Below are positions 36,546 to 47,493 of a stretch of 64,000 bases of DNA, one piece after another. The first letter of the stretch is position 1, and each line of letters starts with the position of its first letter. Source of the DNA: Flectobacillus sp. BAB-3569 (GTDB taxonomy: Bacteria; Bacteroidota; Bacteroidia; Cytophagales; Spirosomataceae). Position numbers and translations under genes: made by a program. Location: NCBI RefSeq assembly GCF_002270355.1, contig NZ_NJFZ01000010.1:7-64006 (forward strand), given 5' to 3'. The notes beneath the pieces are model-generated. The model made no database searches. It was not told where the DNA came from and worked only from the letters and a program-made list of their open reading frames with translations.

Positions 36546-39500
36546 ATGAAGAAAAGTCTCCTTTTGACTTTTCTCGCTACCTTATTGTCCTGTGCATTTT
36601 TACAAGCACAAGAACGTAAGGTGGTGGGGAAAGTGACGTCTTCCGAAGATGGAGCTACCTTGCCAGGTGTATCTATTACACTCCTAGGTACTACCAAAGG
36701 TACCCAAACCGATGCTTCGGGTAATTTTTCTCTCCCAGTCAATGGTACAAATGCCGTTCTAAGATTTTCTTTCGTTGGTTTTGAATCCAAAGATGTTCCT
36801 GTTGGTGCTCAAACTACCATAAATGTACAGCTTAGTAGTGATACTAAACAGCTATCAGAGGTTGTAGTTACAGCGCAAGGTATTGTTCGTGAAAAGCGAG
36901 CTTTGGGTTATTCGATTACAACATTGGATAAGAAAGTGATGGAAGACCGTCCTCAAGCGGATGTTGGTAGGGTATTACAAGGCAAAATTCCTGGTGTGAA
37001 TATTACTTCTACTTCAGGGGTATCAGGTACTGGTACCAACATCACTATTCGAGGGTATTCTTCTATTACAGGTTCTGTACAACCTTTATTTGTGGTGGAT
37101 GGGGTTCCGTTTAACTCCAATACTAACTCTCGTGGAGGATTTACAGGTGGTGGACAATCATCTTCAAGTCGTTTTTTGGATATAGATCCTAACAATGTTG
37201 AAAATGTAACGGTTTTGAAGGGTTTGGCGGCAACGGTTACTTATGGTGACCAAGGACGTAACGGGGTAATCTTAATTACTACCAAAAACGGTACCAAAAA
37301 ACCGCGTCAAACTGAATTTTCAGTAACCCAGTCAGTATTTACAAACACGGCACATTTGCCTCGTTATCAGAATACTTATGTGGGTGGTTTTCAACAAAAC
37401 TTAGGTTATTTCTTTAGTAACTGGGGACCATCTTTGGCGGAGGCTAACTTGTATCCTTCTCAAAATACCAATGCAGCTTTGACAACCCACCCTTATGCCT
37501 TCTTAACGAATGCTACCACGCGTGCGGCTATGGCTGATTATGTAGCCTCGGTGAGTCCTTATAAAATGGAGATTTATCCGAATAACGTAAAAGACTTTTT
37601 CAGAACTGGTCTTATTTCCAACACCTCATTGAACATTTCGGGTGGTGGTGAAAAGGTAAGCTACAACGTTTCTGCGGGTTACAATGCTGAACAAGGATTT
37701 ATTCCAGAAAACGGTCTGAAAAGATTGAATATCGGTTTGGGTTTGAATGCTCAGTTGACCAAAAAGTTATCAGCGACTACCTCATTTAATTTTGCTAATA
37801 CCGACCAGTATGCACCACCATTGAGTGCTGGTCAGGGTAACAATGCCAATGATTTCCCTTCTGTGTTGGCAAACGTATTATTTACGCCGCGTCAGGTGGA
37901 TTTGATGGGCTGGCCTTATGAAAGTCCAGTGGATGGTAGTTCAGTATATTTTAGAAGTGGCAATGACATTCCGAACCCACGTTGGATTTTGGCGAATTAT
38001 AAAACCACAGGTGTTGTAAATCGCTTTTTCGCAGCCACTACATTCAACTATGATTTAGGAAAAGATTTGATGTTATTGTACAAAATTGGTTTGGATACTT
38101 ACGACGAACAACAAGAATATATGTTGAATAAAGGCGGGGTAGCCTTGGTAAACGGCTTGTACAATACACTTAATTTTAAAAATACTATCTGGGATAACTC
38201 ATTGATTTTGTCATATAACAAAACTTTGTCAGACAAACTGACTATGTCTGGTAAAATAGGAGGTAATATGCGTAACGATAGATTTTCGTCATACAACATT
38301 ACCAGTCAAAATCAGTTAGCACGTAATTTATTCCGTCACTCAAACTTTATTGATAACGTAGCAAGCAACTTTACTAGCGAACAAACTCGTTTGGGGGTAT
38401 TTGGTGAAATTACAGCAGATTATAACAACTATTTGTTCTTGAACTTGGCGGGTCGTAACGATTGGACATCTACTGTAGAAAAAGAAAATAGACAGATTTT
38501 CTATCCATCAGCTAGTTTGTCTTTTGTTCCAACAACCGCTTTTGAAGGTTTGGCAAACAATACTATCAATTTCTTGAAAGTTCGTGCTGGTATTGGTACT
38601 TCCGCGGGTTTCCCGAATCCTTATCAGACACGTAATATCTTGAATCAGAATGCAAGAGGATGGTTTACAACAGGGCCAATTCAGACACACTCTGTAGACA
38701 ATACTTTGGGTAATCCTAACCTAAAACCAGAGCTTCACACTGAAACAGAATTTGGTTTGGAAGGGAAATTATTCAACAACAAATTAAGTTTTGACCTAAC
38801 ACTTTACCGTCGTGATACTCGTAACTTGATTACTTCAGCACCTTTGGATGCTGCAACAGGTTATACAAGTACGACTATCAACGTAGGTAAAATTCGTAAC
38901 CAAGGTATCGAATTAAGTCTATCAGGTACGCCATACACTAGAGGAGATTTTGGCTGGGAGACTACTTTCAACTTCTCAAGAAATACGCCAGAAGTGTTGG
39001 ATTTAGGTGGAACTATCCAAGAAGTACAGATTTCGGGTTTTGGTTCGGCATTAGGTAACTATGCCATCGTAGGAAAACCTTTCAACATTATCAAGGGTAC
39101 TGGTTTCCGTAGAGATGACCAAGGTCGTTTGTTGATTGATGCCTCTGGTAACCTTCAGGCCACTACATCTCCTGTAATCTTGGGCGATCCTAACCCTGCG
39201 TTTGTCACAAGTTTAATCAATACATTCAATTACAAGAAGTTTTCTTTGAATGTAATGGTGTCTTATCGTCATGGTGGTGCAATTTATTCTTCTACAGCTG
39301 GAGCTTTGTTGGGTAGAGGTTTGACGATTGAATCAGGTCCGGAAACAGGATATGACCGTGCTCAAACATTTATTTTCCCTGGGGTAAAAGCTGATGGTTC
39401 TCCAAATACCACCCAAATTACTGCCTCAGACGTTTACTTCAACAACGTATTCTTCTTCGGCGACGAAGGCCGTATGTACGATGGTTCTACGGTTCGTTTA

Positions 39501-39737
39501 CAAGAAGTATCTGTTTCTTATAGTTTACCAAAAACTTTCTTGAAACGTTTTGGTATCAAAGGAGCAAGTCTATCATTATCTGGAAACAACCTCTGGTATA
39601 AAGCTTTGAATATTCCAAAAGGACTGAATCTTGATACAGATAACCTAGGTCTAGGAGTTGGTAATGGTCTTGGTTTTGATTTCTTGACAGGACCGAGTGC
39701 TCGTAGAATTGGTGGAACTCTCAAACTATCGTTCTAA
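36546..39737 (+). CDS. SusC/RagA family TonB-linked outer membrane protein
   Basis: 1063 residues. Signal peptide 'MKKSLLLTFLATLLSCAFLQ' cleaved near AQE; carboxypeptidase-regulatory-like domain ('KVTSSEDGATLPGVSITLLG'); TonB-box-like 'LSEVVVTAQG'; plug domain with 'VGRVLQGKIPGVNITS', 'GYSSITGSVQPLFVVDGVPF' and 'LKGLAATVTYGDQGRNGVIL'; then a 22-strand-type barrel ending 'RIGGTLKLSF' with the terminal aromatic. It should import a large ligand, such as a glycan or peptide, through the outer membrane with the SusD lipoprotein encoded 44 bases downstream. No glycosidase or protease neighbours give away the substrate. Confidence 0.95.
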   Translation: MKKSLLLTFLATLLSCAFLQAQERKVVGKVTSSEDGATLPGVSITLLGTTKGTQTDASGNFSLPVNGTNAVLRFSFVGFESKDVPVGAQTTINVQLSSDTKQLSEVVVTAQGIVREKRALGYSITTLDKKVMEDRPQADVGRVLQGKIPGVNITSTSGVSGTGTNITIRGYSSITGSVQPLFVVDGVPFNSNTNSRGGFTGGGQSSSSRFLDIDPNNVENVTVLKGLAATVTYGDQGRNGVILITTKNGTKKPRQTEFSVTQSVFTNTAHLPRYQNTYVGGFQQNLGYFFSNWGPSLAEANLYPSQNTNAALTTHPYAFLTNATTRAAMADYVASVSPYKMEIYPNNVKDFFRTGLISNTSLNISGGGEKVSYNVSAGYNAEQGFIPENGLKRLNIGLGLNAQLTKKLSATTSFNFANTDQYAPPLSAGQGNNANDFPSVLANVLFTPRQVDLMGWPYESPVDGSSVYFRSGNDIPNPRWILANYKTTGVVNRFFAATTFNYDLGKDLMLLYKIGLDTYDEQQEYMLNKGGVALVNGLYNTLNFKNTIWDNSLILSYNKTLSDKLTMSGKIGGNMRNDRFSSYNITSQNQLARNLFRHSNFIDNVASNFTSEQTRLGVFGEITADYNNYLFLNLAGRNDWTSTVEKENRQIFYPSASLSFVPTTAFEGLANNTINFLKVRAGIGTSAGFPNPYQTRNILNQNARGWFTTGPIQTHSVDNTLGNPNLKPELHTETEFGLEGKLFNNKLSFDLTLYRRDTRNLITSAPLDAATGYTSTTINVGKIRNQGIELSLSGTPYTRGDFGWETTFNFSRNTPEVLDLGGTIQEVQISGFGSALGNYAIVGKPFNIIKGTGFRRDDQGRLLIDASGNLQATTSPVILGDPNPAFVTSLINTFNYKKFSLNVMVSYRHGGAIYSSTAGALLGRGLTIESGPETGYDRAQTFIFPGVKADGSPNTTQITASDVYFNNVFFFGDEGRMYDGSTVRLQEVSVSYSLPKTFLKRFGIKGASLSLSGNNLWYKALNIPKGLNLDTDNLGLGVGNGLGFDFLTGPSARRIGGTLKLSF

Positions 39738-39781
39738 TATTCTTACACAAAACGTGTAGAATTTACTTTAAATCTGATGAG

Positions 39782-41422
39782 ATGATGATAAAGAAAATAC
39801 ATTTTTTATGGCTCGCGTTGATGTCGATAGTCATAAGCTCGTGTAAGCTAGACTTATTGGACAACCCTAACGCCGTGACTACCAATAATACCGATATTAA
39901 CTATTTGGCTAGTCAAATTCAAGTGAGTTATGCCACACATTTCAACCAAGTGGGTGACCCAGGTATGCGATTGACTCGTATGCTTAATGCTGGTGCTGCA
40001 ATTTATGATAATGCCGTTACGCCAGGTGGATTAGATGGTACTTGGACTACCGCTTACGCAGGTATTTTGAATGATGTAAAAACCTTGATTCCTTTAGCAG
40101 AACAAGGAGAGTTTTTCATTCATGCTGGCGTTGCTCGTGTAGTACGTGCCTCGGTGTTGATGAACTTTGTGGATATTTTTGGCGACGTACCTTATACAGA
40201 AGCCTTGGATCCATCCAATTTTAACCCAAAAGTTGATGGTGGTGCTACTATTTATACAGTTGCATTGGCGGATTTAGATAAAGCTATCGAAAATTTCAAC
40301 GCCAAATCAAAATCAGGTCTTACTGTTGATTTGTATTATGGTGGAACCATCGACAACTGGATTCGTGCAGCAAATACTTTGAAGTTGAAAATCTACTTAA
40401 ACAGAAAGTTGATTGATGCCGCAGGTTCAAGAACGGGAATTAATACCCTGATTGCTGGGAATAAATTGATTTCTACTACGACTCAAAACTTTACCTTTAA
40501 GTACGGAAGCAACCAAGTAAACCCTGATAACCGCCATCCAAGATATGCAGGACAATATTCTCCTACAGGTGGTGGTGACTATCAGTCAAATGCTTATATG
40601 GGTTTGATGTATGATAAAAAAGACCCTCGTATCAGAGCTTATTTCTACCGTCAGGTAACTGTAAACTCGAAGGATGTAAACGAAATACGTTGTATTACCA
40701 ACCAAAAACCTAATCATTATGCAGCAACGGATTATTACTGTTTGCCAACAAACGTAGGTTATTGGGGACGCGACCATTTGAGCAACGAAGGTATTCCACC
40801 AGATGGTTTGAAAAGAACAGCTTGGGGATTATATCCTGCGGGTGGGTTGTATGACAATGATGCTGGTAGACCAGTAGCCTTGGTAGCAGGAGCGGCTGGT
40901 GCAGGAATTCAGCCTATGTTAATGTCTTCTTTTACAGATTTTATGTTAGCAGAAGCTGCCTTGACCTTGGGTACGAATGGCGAACCAAGAACTTTGTTAG
41001 AATCGGCTATTCGTAAATCAATGGCAGATGTACGCGCATTTATGTTGGCTTCAGCCGAATCAAGTAAAATTACTGCTTTCGAAACTAGCAATAATATTGT
41101 TTGGGCTGATCAGGTGAATAGCTATGTGCAAGCAGTTTTAACTGCCTACGACGCAGCCGCTTCAACTTCGGCTAAACTCAATGTGATTGCAACTGAATAT
41201 TGGTTTGCATTGTATGGAAACGGTATAGAGGCCTACAATCTCTATCGTCGTACAGGTATGCCGCTTAATTTGCAGCCTGCATTGGATCCAAACCCTGGTT
41301 CATTTATTCGTTCGTTCTACTATCCAACAGCTTTTGTAAGTAGAAACGTAAATGCGAAACAGAAAGCCAATATGACAACGCCTGTATTCTGGGATAACAA
41401 TCCTGCAAGTTTATTCAAATAG
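39782..41422 (+). CDS. SusD/RagB family nutrient-binding lipoprotein
   Basis: 546 residues. Lipoprotein signal 'MMIKKIHFLWLALMSIVISS' ends with Cys21 or so (SSCKLDLLDNPNAV). The mature N-terminus 'LLDNPNAVTTNNTDINYLAS' matches the SusD-like subgroup starting with an NPN motif, and the body is mostly helical with TPR-like parts. It would sit as a lid on the SusC barrel encoded just upstream and capture the ligand at the cell surface. Translation may start at either of two adjacent ATGs (39782 or 39785). Confidence 0.92.
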   Translation: MMIKKIHFLWLALMSIVISSCKLDLLDNPNAVTTNNTDINYLASQIQVSYATHFNQVGDPGMRLTRMLNAGAAIYDNAVTPGGLDGTWTTAYAGILNDVKTLIPLAEQGEFFIHAGVARVVRASVLMNFVDIFGDVPYTEALDPSNFNPKVDGGATIYTVALADLDKAIENFNAKSKSGLTVDLYYGGTIDNWIRAANTLKLKIYLNRKLIDAAGSRTGINTLIAGNKLISTTTQNFTFKYGSNQVNPDNRHPRYAGQYSPTGGGDYQSNAYMGLMYDKKDPRIRAYFYRQVTVNSKDVNEIRCITNQKPNHYAATDYYCLPTNVGYWGRDHLSNEGIPPDGLKRTAWGLYPAGGLYDNDAGRPVALVAGAAGAGIQPMLMSSFTDFMLAEAALTLGTNGEPRTLLESAIRKSMADVRAFMLASAESSKITAFETSNNIVWADQVNSYVQAVLTAYDAAASTSAKLNVIATEYWFALYGNGIEAYNLYRRTGMPLNLQPALDPNPGSFIRSFYYPTAFVSRNVNAKQKANMTTPVFWDNNPASLFK

Positions 41423-41455
41423 GCGGCTTCTTTTCAAAGTTAAACAATTGATACA

Positions 41456-42031
41456 ATGAAACATCTTAAGATATATTCAATAATGCTGGTTTGGGGGCTC
41501 TTGGTAGGAGCTTGTAAAACCGAAATGGTTGAGCCTATCGATTTGAATGCCTTAGAAACGGGTGGTTATATCAGAACGGTATCTCCCTATCCTGTTAGCG
41601 CAAGTTCTTTTACATTCAAGACTTCTGCGCTCTCAACCAGTAAAATGGAGTTTTTGGCAGAGGCGATTACACCCAACTTTGGCGCTCTTTTTTCATCTTA
41701 CGATTTGGTAATTAAGTTTGTAGATGCCACTCCTGCCAATGGTACCAAAACAACCTCTCAGGTTGCTTTGAAGAGTATTCCAGCTTCTAGTTTTACAAAA
41801 GACCCGACTTCTGGATACCCTCGTGCAACTATCTCAGTTTCAGCTTCGGAGGCTTTAACTGCCACAAAACTGACTGCTAGTGATATTTCTGTCGGAGATA
41901 GCTTTGAAATTACGGGAACTATGAAGCTAACCAACGGTAAAACCTTTACCAATACCAATACCGGACCAAATATTACAGGTGGGGCTTTTTATAGCTCTCC
42001 ATTTTTCTACAAAGTAAACGTAATTCAATAA
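41456..42031 (+). CDS. Small surface lipoprotein of the SusC/D operon
   Basis: 191 residues. Lipoprotein signal 'MKHLKIYSIMLVWGLLVGAC' (Cys20). The rest is beta-rich ('GGYIRTVSPYPVSASSFTFK', 'SYDLVIKFVDATPANG', 'VGDSFEITGTMKLTNGKTF'), suggesting one or two Ig-like domains. It follows SusD by 33 bases and is closed by a strong terminator, so it is the third gene of that operon. Such third-position lipoproteins are often auxiliary ligand-binding proteins; I do not recognise a specific family. Confidence 0.75.
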   Translation: MKHLKIYSIMLVWGLLVGACKTEMVEPIDLNALETGGYIRTVSPYPVSASSFTFKTSALSTSKMEFLAEAITPNFGALFSSYDLVIKFVDATPANGTKTTSQVALKSIPASSFTKDPTSGYPRATISVSASEALTATKLTASDISVGDSFEITGTMKLTNGKTFTNTNTGPNITGGAFYSSPFFYKVNVIQ

Positions 42032-42052
42032 CTGACAATTGAATGGTTTCCT

Positions 42053-42083
42053 AAAACCGAGCTCTATTTGAGCTCGGTTTTTT
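42053..42083 (+). terminator. Rho-independent terminator of first SusC/D operon
   Basis: AAAACCGAGCTC at 42053-42064 pairs perfectly with GAGCTCGGTTTT at 42070-42081 around a 5-base loop, ending in a run of Ts, 21 bases after the lipoprotein stop. Confidence 0.9.
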
Positions 42084-42442
42084 GTTTTAAAGACTATCGA
42101 AACGAGCGTTTGAAATGAATATTTCTACATTAGAAATGTTCAATTTTTGGAAATGTATATTTAATTGAGCACGATATAGATACAAAAAATTACTATACAG
42201 GTCTACACATTAGAAAAAAATTAAGATTTGATTAGAATTTTTTTTAAACGGTTATTAGACTACTTAAATGGTATGTTTTATAGTAGTTTATACTCATAAA
42301 ATAGCTTAATTTTAAATGTTTTATGGAAAAAAATAGGTAGTAACGCATTAAAATACACAGAAATAAAATTGGCTAATTAGTAGATTTTAAGGGAAAAATG
42401 AAGGTGATTTTGAGAAAATGCAAAATGTCATTTTGAAATCCT

Positions 42443-42473
42443 ATTGTGAGTTTCTTGATAATTTTATAATTTG
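42443..42473 (+). promoter_or_regulatory. Candidate promoter of second SusC operon
   Basis: ATTG at 42443-42446, a 20-base spacer and TAATTTG at 42467-42473 resemble the degenerate promoter before the first SusC, 47 bases ahead of the ATG at 42521. Confidence 0.4.
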
Positions 42474-42520
42474 GCACAAATAACCTTAACAAATAATATC
42501 AACCTTAACTAAATTAGTTC

Positions 42521-45500
42521 ATGAGAAAAAGTCTATTAATGACTTTCTTGTTGACTATGCTTTCTTGTGTATTTATTTTGGCACAGGACCGCAAAGTCAC
42601 AGGAAAGGTGACATCTGCTGAAGACGGATCTAGTCTTCCTGGAGTAACTGTTCAACTCAAAGGAACAGCTAAAGGTACTCAAACTGACGCTAACGGAGTT
42701 TATTCAATTCTAGCTCCTGCCAATGGCACACTTTCGTTCTCTTTTGTGGGTATGTCAAGTCAAGATGTAGCGATTAGTAATCGTTCGATTATTGATGTGA
42801 AATTGACAGTTAACGCAAAACAACTTTCTGAGGTTGTTGTTACAGGTACTGGTGCTGCTGTAGACAAAAGAAAATAGGCTATTGATGTACAATCTGTAAG
42901 TGCAAAAAATTTACCATCAGTCCCATCAGCTTCTATTGACCAAGCTTTGGTTGGTAAAATTGCTGGTGCGCAAATTACTTCTGGTAATGGTATGCCTGGT
43001 CAGCCAGTAAACATTTTGTTGCGTGGTATCAACACAATCAACCGTGGTACTTCTCCAATGATTTTGTTGGATGGTATTCAGTTGGGAACTACTGATTTAA
43101 ACTCAATCGACTTGAATACTATAGATCGCGTTGAGGTGGTTCAAGGTGCTGCTGCTGCTACCATCTATGGTGCACAAGGTGCTAATGGTGTTATTCAATT
43201 GTTTACGAAAAAGGGTAAAAATGGTCAATTGACTATTGATGTTTCTTCTAGCGTAATTCGTTCTGAATATTTGAACATTGGCGGTTTGAAAAAAGCAAAC
43301 ATGCACGGTTTTGTAACCAACGCTAATAATGAGGTAGTTGGTGGCTCAGGTAAGCCTTTAACTTTAGATCCTACGTATGGTTCTTATTCTGAAAACGTAA
43401 TTTGGAACTCGACTGACCCAACCGTTCAAATCAATAAGCCTTACGACAAAAACTTGCAGTATTACGATCACTTCTCGATGTTCTTCCAGCCTTCTACTAA
43501 CCACCAACATTCGGTGGCAATCGCAGGTGGTACAGCAAAAAGTGATTTCAGTATGTCATTGTCGCACGCTCAACAAGAAACTAACTTCAAAAACTTGGGC
43601 GGTATAGGAAGAACAAACTTTACCTCAAATATTGGTGCAGAATTGGCTAAAGGCTTGAAATTGCGTTCAATCACTCAGTTGATTTACACTAAAAATACCA
43701 TCAATGATGCAACTGGTAGAAGTATCATTTACTCAGTATTCAACTCTCGTCCTTTTGCTAACTACGATTTCAAAGATACAGATGGGAACTATCCTGTGTA
43801 CTTTGGTGATGCAGTAGGGGTAAACGGTGCAAACCCTAACTTTGTAAACCAGTATACTTCTTCTTTGATTAATAAGGTTGATGTAGTTCAAAACTTGTCT
43901 TTGAATTATCAGTTTCCAAAATTTGTAGAATTGGATGCTAAATATGGTATCAACTACCAACATCAAGAAAATATTTATACTTACTTGAACCAAACTGGTA
44001 ACAAAAATGCTGTAGATCAACAGTACTTCTACAGCAACTATGGTACAGATGGCTCAGGTGAGTTAGATAACTATACTTACAATACCACTTTCCAAAACTT
44101 CTTGGCATCAGCTTATTTCAAAACTGATTTCCAAAAAGATTTCGGTTTGAGTTTACCAATCCGTACTTCAACGCAAGTATCATTCGACTGGAGAGATCGT
44201 TATTACAAAGAATACATTACTTACGGTTTAGGTTTGCCAACTTATACGCCATTCAACGCCTCTCAGACGCCTACAAACCGTATTGCTAGTGATTACAAAA
44301 TCCCATTTGTTACGTATGGTTATTTAGTAAACCAACGTGTTGATTACGGTGAGGTAGCAGGTATCTCTGGTGGTTTCCGTACTGACTACTCTTCTGCGTT
44401 TGGTGCTGCTTCGACGCCATTTACTTTCCCACGTGGTGATGGTTATGTTCGTCTTTCAGCATTTGATTTCTGGAAAGATTCAAAAATTGCGAGTACTGTT
44501 GAAGAATTCAAACTTCGTGCAGCTTATGGTGAGGCGGGTATCCAACCAAATCAATTTGACCGTTATGTAACATTGAATACTAAAACCATTGGTACAAGTA
44601 ACTCATTCTACTTCCCATTGTCACAGTCGAACCCAGGTTTGAACGTAGAGGTTTCAAAAGAACTTGAAATTGGTACAGATATTGGCTTATCATTAGCTAA
44701 AGGTACTCCTTGGTTCAATGACCTGTCTATCAACGCTAGTTACTGGAAAAGAAGTACAGACAATGCGATTTATAACATTGATGCTGCTCCATCAACAGGG
44801 GTTGGTACTTTGAAAGATAACGCATTCTCATTGGCTTCAAGAGGTTTTCAATTCTCATTGAACGCTTCAATATTCAAAAACAGCGATTTCTCTTGGAACT
44901 TTACTACTAACTTCGGTAAGCAAACTTCTGAAATTACAGCTGTACGTGGTGGAGCTGAGGTGGTTATTACTTCGGCTGCAGGGTCTACTGGTTATGTATT
45001 GAGAGCTGGTGAAAAAATCGGTCAGTTGTATGGATTCTATGCGATTCATAGCCTAGACGAAAAATTACCAGATGGAACTTTCGCCATTGCTGAAGCAAAC
45101 CGTGGTAATTATGAAGTGGCAAGTAATGGTTGGGTTGTAAACAAAACCACAAAAGCTCCTTATTTCTCTACAAAACAATTTGCATTTGGCGACCCTAACC
45201 CTAAATTCAACATGTCATTCATCAATGACTTTAGCTGGAAAGGTATCGTTAATTTCAACTTCCAAGTTGACTGGGTATATGGTTCACACTTGTACAACCA
45301 AACGAAAGAATGGATGTATCGTGATGGTATTCACTCTGATTATCAAGTACCAATTACAATTAATGGACAAACTGGTGCATGGTCTGCATTCTATCGTGGT
45401 GTTTATGCTGAAGTTTCTCGTAACGGTACGAAAAACTATTTCTACGAAGATGCTTCATTTGCTCGTTTGCGTAACCTTTCTGTTGCTGTAGACTTAGTAA

Positions 45501-45697
45501 AAGCTTTCGGTATCAAAGGTTTCAGAAAACTACAATTGGTAATGACTGGTCGTAACTTGACTACTATCACTAAATACACAGGTATGGATCCAGAGATTTC
45601 TTCTGGTGCAAATGCTTCTGCTTGGGATAGAGGTACAGACCACAACACTATGCCAAACCTTCGTTCTTACCAAGTAGGTTTGAATATCGGTTTCTAG
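42521..45697 (+). pseudogene. SusC/RagA family outer membrane protein with in-frame TAG
   Basis: A single reading frame of 1059 codons interrupted only by TAG at 42875-42877, codon 119. Before it: signal peptide, carboxypeptidase-regulatory-like domain ('KVTSAEDGSSLPGVTVQLKG') and 'LSEVVVTGTGAAVDKRK'. After it in the same frame: 'AIDVQSVSAKNLPSVPSASI', plug domain ('ALVGKIAGAQITSGNGMPGQ', 'MILLDGIQLGTTDLNSI', 'GAAAATIYGAQGANGVIQLF') and a full barrel ending 'SYQVGLNIGF'. The frame after the stop is well preserved, so the change is recent, a base error, or suppressed in vivo. The next in-frame ATG (42947) would give a barrel with no signal peptide and so no export. The partner SusD follows. 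Confidence 0.9.
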
Positions 45698-45778
45698 TCA
45701 GCCAAATTTTCTCCAATAGAAGACTTTATTGTCAGTCTTCATTTTCAGAAATAAGTATCAGTTTAAACGACACAAGGA

Positions 45779-47413
45779 ATGAAAAAGATAAAAATTACTG
45801 CACTCTCAGTGCTACTCATGGGTAGCATGATGATGTCGTGCAAAGACCAACTCGATATTCAAAACCCTAACCAACCAACACCTGCCAGTGCTGCAACAGA
45901 GTCTGGGGTTGTGGGCTTGGCTCAAGGTGCCATTTATATTAATGGTTTTACTTCATCTGGTGACAAATACTATGATGGTGTTGTAGGGGCATTCTACAAC
46001 GGAGTAATTGGTTTTCATGAAATGATGGGTGATGTTGTAGCTGCTGAGGCTGCTAACACGTATATGAACAACCTGTCAGCTCCTAACTCAGTTACTCTTG
46101 ATGACGGAACTGTAGTACCAAACCCGAACTCTCCAAGTCAGCAAATTACTTTGCTACGTAACGTAAATGTAAATGCTCAACAAGGTGGTAACCCAGGTTT
46201 TCACGAATGGGCTTTAATGTATGGGTTGAATAATGCAGCAAACTCAGTTTTGGAGGTAGTTGAAAAAACAACTTTCTCAGGTGATGCTGCAACGAAAAAG
46301 AACACAATTAAAGCTTGGGCTTACCTTTGGAAAGGATACGCATATTCGCGTATTGGTTCAATCTATTATGCTGGTTTGATTAACAATGCATCAAGTTCAA
46401 CTAATGGAAACTATTTAGCGAAGGAAAAAATTATTGACGAATCTAACGCTAACTATGACAAAGCGGCTGCTTTATCAGGAGCAATCACTAATACAGCTGA
46501 TTATTCTACCATAATGGGTGCTTTGATTCCAAGTTATTTCCAAACAGGAAAAGGTGCTGTGCCTACAACTGCACAGTTTATCAAGAACTTGAACACCTTG
46601 AAAGCTCGCAATATTATCGTAAATACGCCTGTGGCTTCGATGACGGCTGCTCAATGGAATCAAATTCTAACATTGACAAACGCGGGTGTTGGTGCATCTG
46701 ACCCTGTATTTGCTGGTAATACCAACACCGCTGGTGATATTTTCTCACCTTTGAATTACTCAGTTGCAGCACGTAGTGTAGGTGCTAATGCTTCAGGTGG
46801 TACTTACAAAATTTCTGAACGTTTGATTCAAGATTTCAATACTGGTGACAAGCGTTTGGCTAATAACTTTAACCAATTTGCTGTTTGGGTTGGTAACTCT
46901 GACCGTGGTAATGCTTTCAACACTCGTTGGGGTATCAAAGATGGTGGTAATGGTTTAGCAGGTGTAATGGTTTATACAAACCGTACAGCTGGTATGGCCG
47001 AATTGTATATGTTAGGTAGCTACGAAGAAAACGAATTGATGAAGGCTGAAGCTAAATTATACACTGGCGATATCGCTGGCGCTGCTACTAGCATCAATAC
47101 TGTACGTACTTACCAAGGTGCTGGTTTGGCTGCTCTTGCTTCAACAGACTTAGCTACAGTTAAAGAAGAACTTCGTAAAGAAAGACGTGTGGCTTTAGCA
47201 TTCCGTGGTTTATCATTCTATGACGCTCGTCGTTGGGGTGTATTGGATAGCGGTCGCAAAAATGCGGTAGTTATTTCTAAAGATGGTAAAACAATCAATA
47301 CCAAAGCATCTATTACTTACGGATACTTAGATTATTGGGATGTACCAGATAATGAGTTGGCATACAACCCTGCTGCTGCTGGTAGTGCTCCAATCAAAAA
47401 CCCTAAGCAATAA
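45779..47413 (+). CDS. SusD/RagB family nutrient-binding lipoprotein
   Basis: 544 residues. Lipoprotein signal 'MKKIKITALSVLLMGSMMMS' ends at Cys21 (MSCKDQLDIQNPNQPTPASA), with the NPNQPT start typical of SusD proteins. The C-terminal part has 'VKEELRKERRVALAFRGLSF' and 'YDARRWGVLD', the conserved RagB/SusD C-terminal signature. It pairs with the interrupted SusC gene 81 bases upstream; if that SusC is truly inactive, this lipoprotein would have lost its transporter. A heptad array begins two bases after its stop. Confidence 0.94.
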   Translation: MKKIKITALSVLLMGSMMMSCKDQLDIQNPNQPTPASAATESGVVGLAQGAIYINGFTSSGDKYYDGVVGAFYNGVIGFHEMMGDVVAAEAANTYMNNLSAPNSVTLDDGTVVPNPNSPSQQITLLRNVNVNAQQGGNPGFHEWALMYGLNNAANSVLEVVEKTTFSGDAATKKNTIKAWAYLWKGYAYSRIGSIYYAGLINNASSSTNGNYLAKEKIIDESNANYDKAAALSGAITNTADYSTIMGALIPSYFQTGKGAVPTTAQFIKNLNTLKARNIIVNTPVASMTAAQWNQILTLTNAGVGASDPVFAGNTNTAGDIFSPLNYSVAARSVGANASGGTYKISERLIQDFNTGDKRLANNFNQFAVWVGNSDRGNAFNTRWGIKDGGNGLAGVMVYTNRTAGMAELYMLGSYEENELMKAEAKLYTGDIAGAATSINTVRTYQGAGLAALASTDLATVKEELRKERRVALAFRGLSFYDARRWGVLDSGRKNAVVISKDGKTINTKASITYGYLDYWDVPDNELAYNPAAAGSAPIKNPKQ

Positions 47414-47414
47414 A

Positions 47415-47449
47415 GTTGAGTGCTGAGTTGTGAGTGTTGAGTTTTGAAA
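47415..47449. repeat. Heptanucleotide array, nTTGAGT pattern
   Basis: Five consecutive 7-base units directly after the SusD stop: GTTGAGT, GCTGAGT, TGTGAGT, GTTGAGT, TTTGAAA. The last three positions (AGT) are constant in the first four. It belongs to the same 7-base-period class as the arrays at 1, 35273, 51181, 54629, 54794 and 56617. Confidence 0.8.
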
Positions 47450-47493
47450 ATTTAGACTCATCGAACCAACTTAATCATTTATTGCTTTCATAC

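Larger units (their letters stand above)
42032..42520. other. Intergenic region between SusC/D loci
   Basis: 489 bases: terminator at 42053-42083, then highly AT-rich DNA with no reading frame of note, and a candidate promoter at 42443-42473 for the second SusC gene. Confidence 0.45.

Noticed and set aside
45720-45770. Hairpin GAAGAC/GTCTTC between SusC and SusD as a terminator
   Set aside because: Only a six-base stem with a ten-base loop and no solid T run; an attenuator role cannot be supported.
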